Source: Vicinamibacterales bacterium
Lineage (GTDB): Bacteria; Acidobacteriota; Vicinamibacteria; Vicinamibacterales; UBA8438
Assembly (NCBI GenBank): GCA_958296065.1
Contig: CATQHX010000008.1
Location: 1 to 64,000 of the forward strand
Length of the DNA: 64,000 nt
Direction: 5' to 3'
Of the stretch, positions 26,343-34,742 are shown piece after piece (the first letter of the stretch is position 1; every line of letters starts with the position of its first letter). A program made the translations under genes and the position numbers. Under the pieces are notes generated by a model, which was not told the DNA's origin, ran no database searches, and saw only the letters and a program-made list of their open reading frames with translations.

Positions 26343-26379
26343 GGCAGCGGGGCAGCGGGGCAGCGGGGCAGCGGGCAGC
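26343..26379. repeat. Tandem GGCAGCGG-type minisatellite
   Basis: About four tandem copies of an 8-bp unit (GGGGCAGC) precede direct repeat B. It is a simple slippage-type repeat with no coding role that I can see. Confidence 0.6.
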
Positions 26380-26406
26380 GACTCGCAGAACGCCGCCAGA
26401 GCCTTT

Positions 26407-26501
26407 CCCGACGTTGTGGGGTACATCGTGGGATGGTCTGTCCAGGCATCCGTATAAGCCCATGACAATTCAGTCACTTACAGCGGAAGTCATGCTGACG
26501 T
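26407..26501. repeat. Direct repeat copy B
   Basis: This is the partner of the copy at 25,168-25,262, with the same 17-mer at its start and the same spacing of the two downstream matched blocks. It ends just before the DUF4143 ATPase remnant. Confidence 0.6.
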
Positions 26502-26519
26502 TGCCAGAGTGAAGTTCGG

Positions 26520-26990
26520 CGCGACCACCGGTCGCTTCAAGTTGATCTGGTCGACCGGCCGGCCAATGCGACCCGTTTTCTCGTGCTTGGCAGCGCCGGA
26601 CGCGATCTGCTCCGCCAGTCTTCGGAAACTCTTGCGGGACGCATCGCCTACCACGAGTTGACGCCGTTTCGCACCGCCGAGACGGGCCCGGACTCGATGG
26701 AGCGGCTGTGGGTGCGCGGCGGGTTTCCGCCGTCGTTCCTGGCGCCCGACGACACGGCGAGCGTCCGCTGGCGCAACGCGTTCATCCGGACCTTCAACAC
26801 GTATCTGGATGCACTCGCGGATGCGCTCGTAGTACGCCGCCTCTCGCCGTGGTGCGAGAACCTGAAGAAGCGGCAGGTCAAGGCTCAGAAGGTCTACGTT
26901 ACGGACACCGGGCTCCTGCACGCACTGCTGGCTCTCGATTCCGAGTCCGGCCGAATGTGTTTTCGCGTACGCACGATTCCGCTACCATGC
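26520..26990 (+). pseudogene. DUF4143-type AAA ATPase remnant
   Basis: The frame begins LQVDLVDRPANATRFLVLGS, then AGRDLLRQSSETLAGRIAYH, LWVRGGFPPSFLAPDDTASV and RWRNAFIRTF, and later VKAQKVYVTDTGLLHALLAL. These match the AAA_14/DUF4143 family. The N-terminal Walker A region is absent. The DUF4143 domain is internally deleted: RTF is joined directly to a NTYLDALADALVVRRLSPWC segment, so more than 100 residues are missing. The tail is lost after ALDSES. It is not functional. Its end abuts the leader of the TonB receptor. Confidence 0.7.
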
Positions 26991-26999
26991 ACAGACGTG

Positions 27000-27051
27000 G
27001 TGGGAGCGAAGCGAGTGGGCAGGATCCGCGCGCCGGTTCAGCCGCTCCCAC
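27000..27051. repeat. Hairpin in TonB receptor leader
   Basis: Inverted arms GTGGGAGCG (27,000-27,008) and CGCTCCCAC (27,043-27,051) flank a 34-nt loop containing AAGCGAGTGGGC. It lies 22 bp before the receptor start. It could be a terminator for upstream remnants, a leader structure or a REP-type repeat. Confidence 0.5.
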
Positions 27052-27072
27052 GCACGTGGTGGAGGCGATGCA

Positions 27073-29967
27073 ATGAGACGGCGAACCTCTCTTTTCTGTC
27101 AGGGCGCGGCCGGCGGGCTGGCGCTGGTCCTGTTCGGTTCAGCCGCGGCTGCCCAGGTCGACCGGGGCAGGATCGACCTGACCGTCGAAGACACCACCGG
27201 CGCCGTGCTGCCGGGCGCGGCCGTGTCCGTCACGGGACCGCAGGATCGATCCGACCTCTTCACGGACGTGCAGGGCGAGGCCCACCTGCTGCGGCTTCCG
27301 GTCGGTACCTACGTGGTGAGCGTCACGCTGCAGGGCTTTCGCACGTTCGTGGACACGGCCGTGCAGGTGCGCGCCGCGTCGGCGACCCCGCTGGTCGCGA
27401 CGCTCGAGGTCGGCGGCGTCGAAGAGACGGTGATGGTCTCCGGCACGGCGCCGATCATCGACCCGCGCCGCCAGAGCACCGACACGCACGTCACGGTGGA
27501 GGAGCTGCAGGAGATACCGTCCGCTCGCGATCCGTGGGTGGTGCTGCAGACGATTCCCGGCGTCGTCGTCGACCGCGTCAACGTCGGTGGGGCGGAATCG
27601 GGTCAGCAGTCCATCTACATGGCGAAGGGCGCGAGCGACAACGAGAACACCTGGACGCTCGACGGCGTGGTGATCACCGACATGGCGTCGCTCTCGTCTC
27701 CGACCTACTGGGATTTCGACCAGTTCCAGGAGGTGCGCATCAATACGGGCGGGGCGGACGTGCGGAACCAGACCCCGGGCGCCGCCGTGGACGTGGTGCT
27801 CAAGAGCGGCACCAACCAGTACCACGGCAGCCTGCGCGGGTACTTCGCCAACGAAGGGCTGCAGCGCGACAACCTGTCGGACGAGTTGTCCGAGTCGATC
27901 GGCGGCGAGACCGGGAAGGGCAACCGGATGGAACAGTACGCCGACTACGGCTTCGAGGTCGGCGGCCCGCTCGTGCGAGACCGGCTGTGGGCCTGGGGCT
28001 CGCTGGGCGAGACCGACATCCGGCTGCGGACGCTCATCGACACTCCCGACCGCACCACGCTGACCAACCGGGCGCTGAAGGTGCAGGGGCAGTTGACCGA
28101 CGGCCTGCGCCTCGGTTTCAACCACTTCAACGGGGCGAAGATCAAGCTGGGGCGCAACGCCGGGCCGACGCGGCCCGACGAGACGACCTGGAACCAGGGG
28201 GGCAGCGGCAAGGGCCTTTTCACCGGCTCGGCCACCTGGGCCGGGAGCGATCTGGTGGTCAGCGCCAAGGCGACACAGTACAACTGGGGCTTCTTCCTGA
28301 CGCCCCGCGGCGGACTCGAACAGGACGTCTATCGCGACGTGAACCGCGTCTTTCACAACTCCTATCTCGACTTCCGGTCGTGGCGGCCGCAGTCGGTGGC
28401 CGACCTCGACGCCAACTGGTTCCGTGGCGACCACGAGTTGAGATTCGGCTTCAACTGGCGGCGAAACGGGGTCCGGACGGATCTGGTCTGGCCCGGCTCG
28501 GGGACGCTCTCCCTGCATCAGCCGAGCTATCCCGACAACGGCCTGATGCTGTCCGTCATCTACGGCGATTCCGTCTTGAACGCGGAAGGCCGGTATCTGA
28601 GCTTCTACGCCAGCGACCGGATCTCCCTGGATCGGCTGACCGTGGACGTGGGTGTGCGGTTCGATCGGTCTGCCGCGTCGCTGCTGGAATCGAGCCGTCC
28701 GGCGAATCCTCTGGTGCCGGACGTGCTTCCGGCCCTGACCGCATCGCCTCTGAGCAACACCCACGTCTTCGACATCGTGGCACCGCGCATCGGCGTCAGC
28801 TACGCGCTCGGCGACGAGTCGGACACGCTCGTGCGTGCGAGCTACGGGCAGTTCGCCTCGCAGTTGGAGGCGGGGGCTGCCGGCATCCTCGCGGGACCGG
28901 TCGACTATTCGGCCGTCTACTATCAGGCAATCGACTTCAACGGCGACGGCGTGACGCAGCGGGACGAGCTGCTGCTGAACAACGGGATCGTGTTCGCCGA
29001 CGGGTTCGATCCGGCCAACCCGATGTCGAACGAGAGCGTCAACCGGGTCGCGTCGGACCTGACGTCGCCGCGGACGCACGAGGTCATCTTCGGCGTCGAT
29101 CGGGAGCTGCCGATTCCGAACTCGGCGCTGACCGCATCGGTGACCTGGCGGCGGTTCACGAATTTCATGTGGGACCCGCTCATCGGGCTCACCTCCGCCG
29201 ACTACGGCGTGGTGGACACGATCACCGCGATGCTGCCGTCGGCCGGCGGCGGAGGGTCGGTCAGCCAGGACGTCTACGCGCCGTTGCCCGGCGTGGCTCT
29301 GCCTCCCGGCGGAGGGCGGGAACAGCGAAACAGGGAGGGCTATCACCAGGGCTACTGGGGCTGGGAGACCAACTTCACCAAGCGGCTGAGCAACCGCTGG
29401 ATGGCGCGCATCGCCTACTCCTACAACGACCACCGGGAGTACTTCACGGACCGGGCGGCGGCCATCGTCGATCCGACGCCGTCGCCCACGAGCCCCAAGC
29501 GGACCGGCGGCCTGGTCATCAGCAGCGAGTCGGGCAGCGGCAAGACGGACTTCTACTTCGTGAGCCCGAAGTTCCAGTTCGTCGCCAACGGGCTCTACGA
29601 AGCGCCGTACGGCATCAACGTCGCCGCCAACCTGCTGATCCGGCAGGGTTTCGGGCAGCCGTACTTCGAGGAGATCCAGGCCCACCCGCGGGACGCGGCC
29701 GCGTTCAAGGACGTGCTGCTCGCGCCCGACGTCGGGGACCATCGGCTGCCGGCCATCACGAGCTTCGATCTGCGCATCGGCAAGGAGTTCCGGGTCGACG
29801 ACGTGACGATGAACGTGGATCTCGACTGGTTCAACATCCTGAATGCGAGCACCGTGCTCAAGCGCCAGTACGACGTGGGCACGGCCGCGGGGCCCACCGG
29901 TCCCGGCAGGACGCTCGAGATCATGAACCCGAGCCTGCTGCGGGTCGGGTTCCGGCTCGGCTTCTAG
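27073..29967 (+). CDS. TonB-dependent receptor with carboxypeptidase-regulatory domain
   Basis: A 964-residue outer-membrane protein. A Sec signal (GGLALVLFGSAAAAQ) is followed by a CarboxypepD_reg-like beta-sandwich at residues about 30-120 (DTTGAVLPGAAVSVTGPQDR and LPVGTYVVSVTLQGF). The plug domain lies at about 130-250 (VTVEELQEIPSARDPWVVLQ, ENTWTLDGVVITDM) and a long beta-barrel ends in the aromatic C-terminus RVGFRLGF. A perfect EF-hand-type loop, DFNGDGVTQRDE, starts at residue 621, probably in an extracellular loop. The layout is typical of Acidobacteriota receptors for large or glycosylated substrates, but the ligand is unknown. No TonB box was identified with confidence. A hairpin cluster follows the stop. 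Confidence 0.9.
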   Translation: MRRRTSLFCQGAAGGLALVLFGSAAAAQVDRGRIDLTVEDTTGAVLPGAAVSVTGPQDRSDLFTDVQGEAHLLRLPVGTYVVSVTLQGFRTFVDTAVQVRAASATPLVATLEVGGVEETVMVSGTAPIIDPRRQSTDTHVTVEELQEIPSARDPWVVLQTIPGVVVDRVNVGGAESGQQSIYMAKGASDNENTWTLDGVVITDMASLSSPTYWDFDQFQEVRINTGGADVRNQTPGAAVDVVLKSGTNQYHGSLRGYFANEGLQRDNLSDELSESIGGETGKGNRMEQYADYGFEVGGPLVRDRLWAWGSLGETDIRLRTLIDTPDRTTLTNRALKVQGQLTDGLRLGFNHFNGAKIKLGRNAGPTRPDETTWNQGGSGKGLFTGSATWAGSDLVVSAKATQYNWGFFLTPRGGLEQDVYRDVNRVFHNSYLDFRSWRPQSVADLDANWFRGDHELRFGFNWRRNGVRTDLVWPGSGTLSLHQPSYPDNGLMLSVIYGDSVLNAEGRYLSFYASDRISLDRLTVDVGVRFDRSAASLLESSRPANPLVPDVLPALTASPLSNTHVFDIVAPRIGVSYALGDESDTLVRASYGQFASQLEAGAAGILAGPVDYSAVYYQAIDFNGDGVTQRDELLLNNGIVFADGFDPANPMSNESVNRVASDLTSPRTHEVIFGVDRELPIPNSALTASVTWRRFTNFMWDPLIGLTSADYGVVDTITAMLPSAGGGGSVSQDVYAPLPGVALPPGGGREQRNREGYHQGYWGWETNFTKRLSNRWMARIAYSYNDHREYFTDRAAAIVDPTPSPTSPKRTGGLVISSESGSGKTDFYFVSPKFQFVANGLYEAPYGINVAANLLIRQGFGQPYFEEIQAHPRDAAAFKDVLLAPDVGDHRLPAITSFDLRIGKEFRVDDVTMNVDLDWFNILNASTVLKRQYDVGTAAGPTGPGRTLEIMNPSLLRVGFRLGF

Positions 29968-29970
29968 TAG

Positions 29971-30125
29971 CTTGCGCCGCAGAACAGAGCGAAGCGAAGT
30001 GCTGCCGCGCAAGGTCATGGAGCGGGGGGATGGGCCGAAACGCCGAGCCAGCGAGGCGTTTCGGGGCGCCAGGAGTCTGCGCCGCAGAACGCAACGGAGT
30101 GAGTTTGCGGCGTAGACTCCTGGGG
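29971..30125. repeat. Three consecutive stem-loops
   Basis: Three inverted repeats lie in a row: CTTGCG/CGCAAG (29,971-29,976 and 30,010-30,015), CCGAAACGCC/GGCGTTTCGG (30,037-30,046 and 30,057-30,066) and CCAGGAGTCTGCGCCGCA with a near-perfect 18-bp partner (30,071-30,088 and 30,108-30,125). The first and third loops contain related GAACnnAnCGnAnnGA sequence. The third could terminate transcription after the receptor, though no U-tract follows. The set resembles an array of REP-like palindromes. Confidence 0.6.
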
Positions 30126-30194
30126 TGGTGGGGGTTGGGGCCGAACACGGCGCTCTGCGACGGGTTTGGCGGCGCTAGCGCGTCCCGGAGCGAT

Positions 30195-32012
30195 ATGCCG
30201 CGTGCACCAGGCGTGCGGGGGGTGGTGAGGATCGGCTTGCTGGCCGCGGCAGTCGCGGGGGGCCTGCCCGCTGCGGCCAGCGCCCAGAATCCCTGCCCGG
30301 CTGCACCGTCAGATTCCGCCGCACGGAACGCGCTCGCCCCTGCCCGGACGTCCCTCGAGGACAAGCGGTTCGGATTCGTCGACGACGGCGCGCGCTGGGG
30401 GGTGCTCGACAGCATCTGGAACCACAGGGCCGCGGTGGAGCGGGGACTCTTGCGGCCGGTGGGGGCGACAGCGTCGAACGCGGACGAGGGCGAGATCGCG
30501 GTGCTGCAGGACGAGGGCGACCTGTTCCGCGCCTCGAACACCTACGACTTGCGGGACGTGACGCTCCGCTTCGCCGCGAACGATGACGGCGGTTACGACG
30601 TGACCCACCTCGGGACCGCGGCCTGGCGTTCGTCGCTCGGGGACGCCCTGGCGCTCGACGACGACGACAGCACGACGCTGGCACTCCCGTTCGAGTTTCC
30701 CTTCTATGCGGCGACCCACGACGGCGCGTTCGTCAATTCCGACGGCAACCTCACTTTCGAGGAGGGGGACAGCGCCAGCACGGCCCGCGGCGTCTCCCGC
30801 CTGCTGTCGGGACCCCCGCGCGTCGCGCTGTTTCTTGCCGACCTCGATCCGTCGGCCGGCGGCGGCGTGTATTCGCAGGCAGGCTCGGACGCGGTCACGG
30901 TGACCTGGTGCGCCGTGCCGGGATTCGAATCGCAGAGCACGACCACGGTGCAGGTGAGCCTGCTGTCGACCGGCGTGATCGAGATGACGTTCGATCCGGA
31001 TATCGGCCTCGGCGATGCGATCGTCGGCCTTTCCCCGGGTCGCACCACGGCGTTCGAAGCGGTGGATCTGAGCGCTGCCGCCGGCGCGGCGGGCGCCGCC
31101 GCGGCGGTGGGCGAACGCTTCGCCGTGCGGGGGGAGCTCGACACGGTGGCGGTGGCCCGGAAGTTCCTGCAGACCCACCCGGACGCCTACGACCAGATCG
31201 TCATCTGGACCGATCAGCCGGTCCTTTTCGATGCCTTCGCCTACGAGGTCACCATCGGCAACCGGATCCAGGGCATAGGGCAGGCGATCTACGACATCCC
31301 GGCGGACTTCGGCAGCGACACGCTGGCCAGCATCGTCGTCATGGGCTGGCTCGGCAAGTACTCCGACGATCCGGAGAAGGTGGTAACCGGCGAGAACACG
31401 ACGCTGAGCCTGCTGGGCCACGAGACCGGCCATCGCTGGCTCGCTTTCCTGGAGTTCAGCAATCACGACCGGGAGCGCTCCGAGGCGCTCCTCGGCCGGC
31501 AGCAGGCCCACTGGAGCTTCTTCTTCGACAGCGATGCGTCCGTGATGGAGGGCAACGACATCGAGGACCTCGGCGGCGGATCGTTCCGCACCGTGGCGGC
31601 CGTCGAGGGCTACAGCGCGCTCGACCAGTACGCGATGGGCCTGCTCCACGACCACGAGGTGCCCCCGTTCTTCTACGTCGAGGCGCCGGCCAACGCCACG
31701 CCGCCCGCCCGGAGCACGGGATCGCCGCAAGTGGGAGTGACCTTCAACGGCACGAAGCGCGAGGTGTTGATTGCGGACGTCATCGAGATCGAAGGCGCCC
31801 GGGTGCCGAGCGCCGACGAATCGCCCCGCGTTCACCGGCAGGCGTTTCTGTACGTCGTGGGGAACGGGCGCGAGGCCAACGTCGATCACGTCACCAAGCT
31901 CGACACGATCCGCCAACAATGGGAGCCGTTCTTTGCGGAGGCCACGGACAACCGCATGCGGGTCGAGACCCGGTTGCGCCCGCCGGCCTCCGCGGCGACC
32001 ACCGATCCGTAA
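30195..32012 (+). CDS. Secreted NIDO-like protein with HExxH motif
   Basis: A 605-residue protein beginning at ATG 30,195 with a signal peptide (IGLLAAAVAGGLPAAASAQ). Residues about 145-250 read LPFEFPFYAATHDGAFVNSD, then GNLTFEEGD and RVALFLADLDPSAGGGVYSQ, which fits a nidogen (NIDO)-type extracellular domain. The C-terminal half carries HETGHRWLAF, a HExxH zinc-peptidase signature, followed by VMEGNDIEDLGGGSFRTVAA and YSALDQYAMGLL, where a third zinc ligand could lie. It is probably a secreted metallopeptidase (inference). It sits downstream of the TonB receptor and upstream of cytochrome and PQQ genes in the same orientation. Confidence 0.75.
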   Translation: MPRAPGVRGVVRIGLLAAAVAGGLPAAASAQNPCPAAPSDSAARNALAPARTSLEDKRFGFVDDGARWGVLDSIWNHRAAVERGLLRPVGATASNADEGEIAVLQDEGDLFRASNTYDLRDVTLRFAANDDGGYDVTHLGTAAWRSSLGDALALDDDDSTTLALPFEFPFYAATHDGAFVNSDGNLTFEEGDSASTARGVSRLLSGPPRVALFLADLDPSAGGGVYSQAGSDAVTVTWCAVPGFESQSTTTVQVSLLSTGVIEMTFDPDIGLGDAIVGLSPGRTTAFEAVDLSAAAGAAGAAAAVGERFAVRGELDTVAVARKFLQTHPDAYDQIVIWTDQPVLFDAFAYEVTIGNRIQGIGQAIYDIPADFGSDTLASIVVMGWLGKYSDDPEKVVTGENTTLSLLGHETGHRWLAFLEFSNHDRERSEALLGRQQAHWSFFFDSDASVMEGNDIEDLGGGSFRTVAAVEGYSALDQYAMGLLHDHEVPPFFYVEAPANATPPARSTGSPQVGVTFNGTKREVLIADVIEIEGARVPSADESPRVHRQAFLYVVGNGREANVDHVTKLDTIRQQWEPFFAEATDNRMRVETRLRPPASAATTDP

Positions 32013-32089
32013 GCCCGGCGAGGTTCCCGCTCGTGATGGTGGCCGCTTCCGGCCCGGTCCGGATCTACAATGCGCGAGAGGTCAGTGTC

Positions 32090-32863
32090 ATGCAACGATT
32101 CACACCCGGGCGTTCCATCGCGGCTGCGGCCTTCTGTCTGACGGCGTGGGCCGCGCAAGCGCCTGCGCAGGATCACTCGCAGTACGAGCCGGCCGACATC
32201 GAGTACGGCCGCAGCGTCTATCTGGAGCGGTGCGCGGTCTGTCACGGCGAGGACGGCGACAGCGTGGCCGGGGTCGATCTGCGTAGCGGCCGGCTGCGCC
32301 GCGCCGCGCTCGACCGCGAGCTGATTCAGGTCATCCGCAACGGCATTGCCGGCACCGGCATGCTGGCCATCGATCTCGACACGGCCGAAATGACCGGCAT
32401 CGTGGCCTACCTGCGCAACATGACCTACGAGGTCGATGTCGCCAGCCTTGGCGACGCCGCGCGGGGGAGAGCCATCTTCGAGGGGGCGGGCGACTGCCTG
32501 AGCTGCCACCGCCTGGAGGGACGCGGGCTCCGCACCGGGCCGGACCTGACGCGGATCGGTTCCATGCGCCCGTTGAGCGCGTTGCGGCGCTCGCTGCTCG
32601 ATCCGACCGGCACGATGCGGCCCATCGATCGCCCCGTGGAGCTGGTGACGGCGGACGGCACGCGGGTGACCGGCCGCCGACTCAACGAGGACACCTACAC
32701 GGTGCAGGTTCTCGACGACGCCGCGCGCCTGCGGTCGTTCGACAAGGCCGATCTGCGGGAGTTCCGGGTGATCGAGCAGTCGCCGATGCCCGTCTACGGA
32801 GAGCGGCTCGATCCGGCGGAGCTGGCGGACCTGCTGGCGTATCTCGTGTCCCTGAAAGGCTGA
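32090..32863 (+). CDS. Di-haem c-type cytochrome
   Basis: A 257-residue periplasmic protein with start ATG 32,090 and a signal peptide (RSIAAAAFCLTAWAAQAPAQ). Two haem-c attachment motifs are present: RCAVCHGEDGDSVAGVD (CxxCH, residues about 45-49) and GDCLSCHRLEGRGL (about 143-147), each followed by candidate Met ligands (GTGMLAID, GSMRPL). The C-terminal about 85 residues (ELVTADGTRVTGRRLNEDTY, VIEQSPMPVYG) form an extra domain often seen in Acidobacteriota and Planctomycetes cytochromes next to PQQ enzymes. It ends 5 bp before the PQQ dehydrogenase start. It most likely accepts electrons from that enzyme. Confidence 0.88.
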   Translation: MQRFTPGRSIAAAAFCLTAWAAQAPAQDHSQYEPADIEYGRSVYLERCAVCHGEDGDSVAGVDLRSGRLRRAALDRELIQVIRNGIAGTGMLAIDLDTAEMTGIVAYLRNMTYEVDVASLGDAARGRAIFEGAGDCLSCHRLEGRGLRTGPDLTRIGSMRPLSALRRSLLDPTGTMRPIDRPVELVTADGTRVTGRRLNEDTYTVQVLDDAARLRSFDKADLREFRVIEQSPMPVYGERLDPAELADLLAYLVSLKG

Positions 32864-32868
32864 GACAG

Positions 32869-34569
32869 ATGACGCGATCCATGGAGACGGCGCGGCGGAC
32901 GATGCTGGCGTCGATGATCGTCGCGGTCGCCGCAGCCGGCCCCACGGCGCAGGACGTGTCGTTCGAGCGTCTGCGGGCGGCCGCTGAGGCGCCGGCCGAC
33001 TGGTTGACCTACTCGGGCACCTACTTCAGCCAGCGCTACAGCGAGCTGGACCAGGTGGCGCCCGCCAACGTGCGCGACCTGCAGCTCCAGTGGGTGTACC
33101 AGACCCCCGTGTTCGGCCCCTGGCAGACGACGCCGCTGGTGGTCGACGGCATCATGTACCTGACGCAACGGCCGAACGACGTCGTGGCTCTCGACGCGCG
33201 GACGGGACGGGTGTTCTGGACCTACAGCTACGCGACTCCGTCCGATCACCGGGCCTGCTGCGGATCGAACAACCGCGGCGTGGCCATTCTGGGCGACCGG
33301 GTGTTCATGGCCACCCTCGACGCGCACGTGGTGGCGCTCGACGCGGCGACTGGGGCCGAGCTCTGGGACGTCCAGCTCGCGGATCGGCATCTCGCTTACT
33401 CGTTCACGCTGGCGCCGCTGGTCGTCGAGGACAAGGTCATCGTCGGCTCGGCCGGTGGCGACCGCGGCATCCGCGGCTTCATAACGGCGCTGGATGCGGC
33501 CACCGGGGAAGAAATCTGGCGCTTCCACACCATTCCGGGACCGGGAGAGCCGGGCCACGAGACCTGGGAGGAGTGTCCCCCGGACCCCGAGACGTACTGC
33601 GACCCCGAGGCGTGGATGCACGGCGGCGCGGCGGCGTGGTTGACCGGCTCGTACGATCCGGAGCTCAACCTGATGTACTGGGGCCTGGGCAATCCGGGCC
33701 CGGACTTCAATCGCTTCCAGCGCCCCGGCGACAACCTCTACTCGGATTCGGTGGTGGCGCTCGACGCCGACACCGGGGAGCTGCGCTGGTATTTCCAGTT
33801 CACGCCCAACGACCCGTACGACTACGACGCGGTGCAGATTCCGGTGCTGGCCGACATCGAGCGCAACGGCATCGAGCTGAAGGCGATGCTCTGGGCCAAC
33901 CGCAACGGCTTCTACTATGTGCTGGACCGGGAGACGGGCCGGTTTCTCACCGGACAGCCGTTCGTGACGGTGAACTGGGCGGAGGGCCTCGACGACAACG
34001 GGCGGCCGATCGAGACCCCGCAGCCGCCGGGGGCGCCGACCTACCCCGGCGTCCAGGGAGGAACGAACTGGTATTCGCCGTCCTACAGCCCGCGGACCGA
34101 GATGATGTACGTCCCGGCATGGGAGTCCTATGCCTCGGTCTTCGACGCGCAGCCGCAGGAGTACGCGCCGGGGCGTCCGTTCGTCGGCGGCCGGCCGGCG
34201 ACGGCCGAGCCGGTGCCCGACGCGCCCACCGTGCCGGGACTGACACGCGGTCCGGTCAATACCTGGACCGCCGCGGCGGGGAGCGGCGCGGTGGTGGCCC
34301 TGGATGCGGTGACCGGCGAGCAGCGCTGGAAGTTCGAGATGACCGACGTCACGAGCAGCGGTATCCTGACCACCGCCTCGGATCTGTTGTTCACGGGTGC
34401 GCGTTCCGGCTACTTCCAGGCTCTCGACGCCCGCACCGGCGACCTGCTCTGGCGGGTGAGCCTGGGCGGCCAGATCGTCAACGGTCCGATGACCTACGAG
34501 GTGGACGGCAAGCAGTACGTCGCGGTTATCGCCGGGAGCTCGCTGTCGACGTTCGCGCTGCGCGACTGA
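32869..34569 (+). CDS. PQQ-dependent dehydrogenase (quinoprotein)
   Basis: A 566-residue periplasmic beta-propeller enzyme. The signal peptide (MLASMIVAVAAAGPTAQ) is followed by propeller repeats containing the W-motif pattern: VVALDARTGRVFWTYSYATP, VVALDAATGAELWDVQLADR, ALDAATGEEIWRFHTI, VALDADTGELRWYFQFTP and VVALDAVTGEQRWKFEM. The vicinal cysteine pair ACCGSN (residues about 128-129) matches the disulfide ring of quinoprotein alcohol dehydrogenases. MYWGLGNPGPDF carries the Asn region near PQQ/Ca. The substrate is probably an alcohol or sugar. It is tightly coupled to the upstream cytochrome (5-bp gap). Confidence 0.88.
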   Translation: MTRSMETARRTMLASMIVAVAAAGPTAQDVSFERLRAAAEAPADWLTYSGTYFSQRYSELDQVAPANVRDLQLQWVYQTPVFGPWQTTPLVVDGIMYLTQRPNDVVALDARTGRVFWTYSYATPSDHRACCGSNNRGVAILGDRVFMATLDAHVVALDAATGAELWDVQLADRHLAYSFTLAPLVVEDKVIVGSAGGDRGIRGFITALDAATGEEIWRFHTIPGPGEPGHETWEECPPDPETYCDPEAWMHGGAAAWLTGSYDPELNLMYWGLGNPGPDFNRFQRPGDNLYSDSVVALDADTGELRWYFQFTPNDPYDYDAVQIPVLADIERNGIELKAMLWANRNGFYYVLDRETGRFLTGQPFVTVNWAEGLDDNGRPIETPQPPGAPTYPGVQGGTNWYSPSYSPRTEMMYVPAWESYASVFDAQPQEYAPGRPFVGGRPATAEPVPDAPTVPGLTRGPVNTWTAAAGSGAVVALDAVTGEQRWKFEMTDVTSSGILTTASDLLFTGARSGYFQALDARTGDLLWRVSLGGQIVNGPMTYEVDGKQYVAVIAGSSLSTFALRD

Positions 34570-34740
34570 CTACCCTGTCGTGCGCTTGACGATGAACCAG
34601 CCGACGACGAAGGCGCCGACGCCGGCGCCGAAGAGGCGCGGGCTCGGCCCGAGCGGTCCGGCGGTCACGATGGAGACGAGCAGCAGCCACATCCCGAGGA
34701 GCTGCAGCCCGCGGCCGACGTAGTAGAGCACTCCAGGCAC
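34570..34740 (-). CDS. Small two-helix membrane protein
   Basis: A 56-residue protein from GTG 34,740 (PGVLYYVGRGLQLLGMWLLL). It has two transmembrane helices (LQLLGMWLLLVSIVTAGPLG and FGAGVGAFVVGWFIV) and a basic tail KRTTG. It starts 2 bp after the end of the RarA gene on the same strand, so it is probably co-transcribed. No function is known. A longer frame upstream overlaps rarA and is unlikely. Confidence 0.65.
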   Translation of the reverse strand: MPGVLYYVGRGLQLLGMWLLLVSIVTAGPLGPSPRLFGAGVGAFVVGWFIVKRTTG

Positions 34741-34742
34741 GG

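Noticed and set aside
26343..26379. GGCAGCGG repeats as a CRISPR array
   Set aside because: The unit is 8 bp with no spacers, so it is a minisatellite.
27139..30018. 959-codon open frame on the minus strand opposite the TonB receptor
   Set aside because: Its translation is low-complexity and has no domain, whereas the plus strand encodes a clear receptor. It is an artefact of GC-rich codon third positions.
26583..32012. One 1,809-codon plus-strand frame
   Set aside because: It joins the DUF4143 remnant, an out-of-frame reading of the receptor and the HExxH protein. Only the last 605 codons are a real gene.
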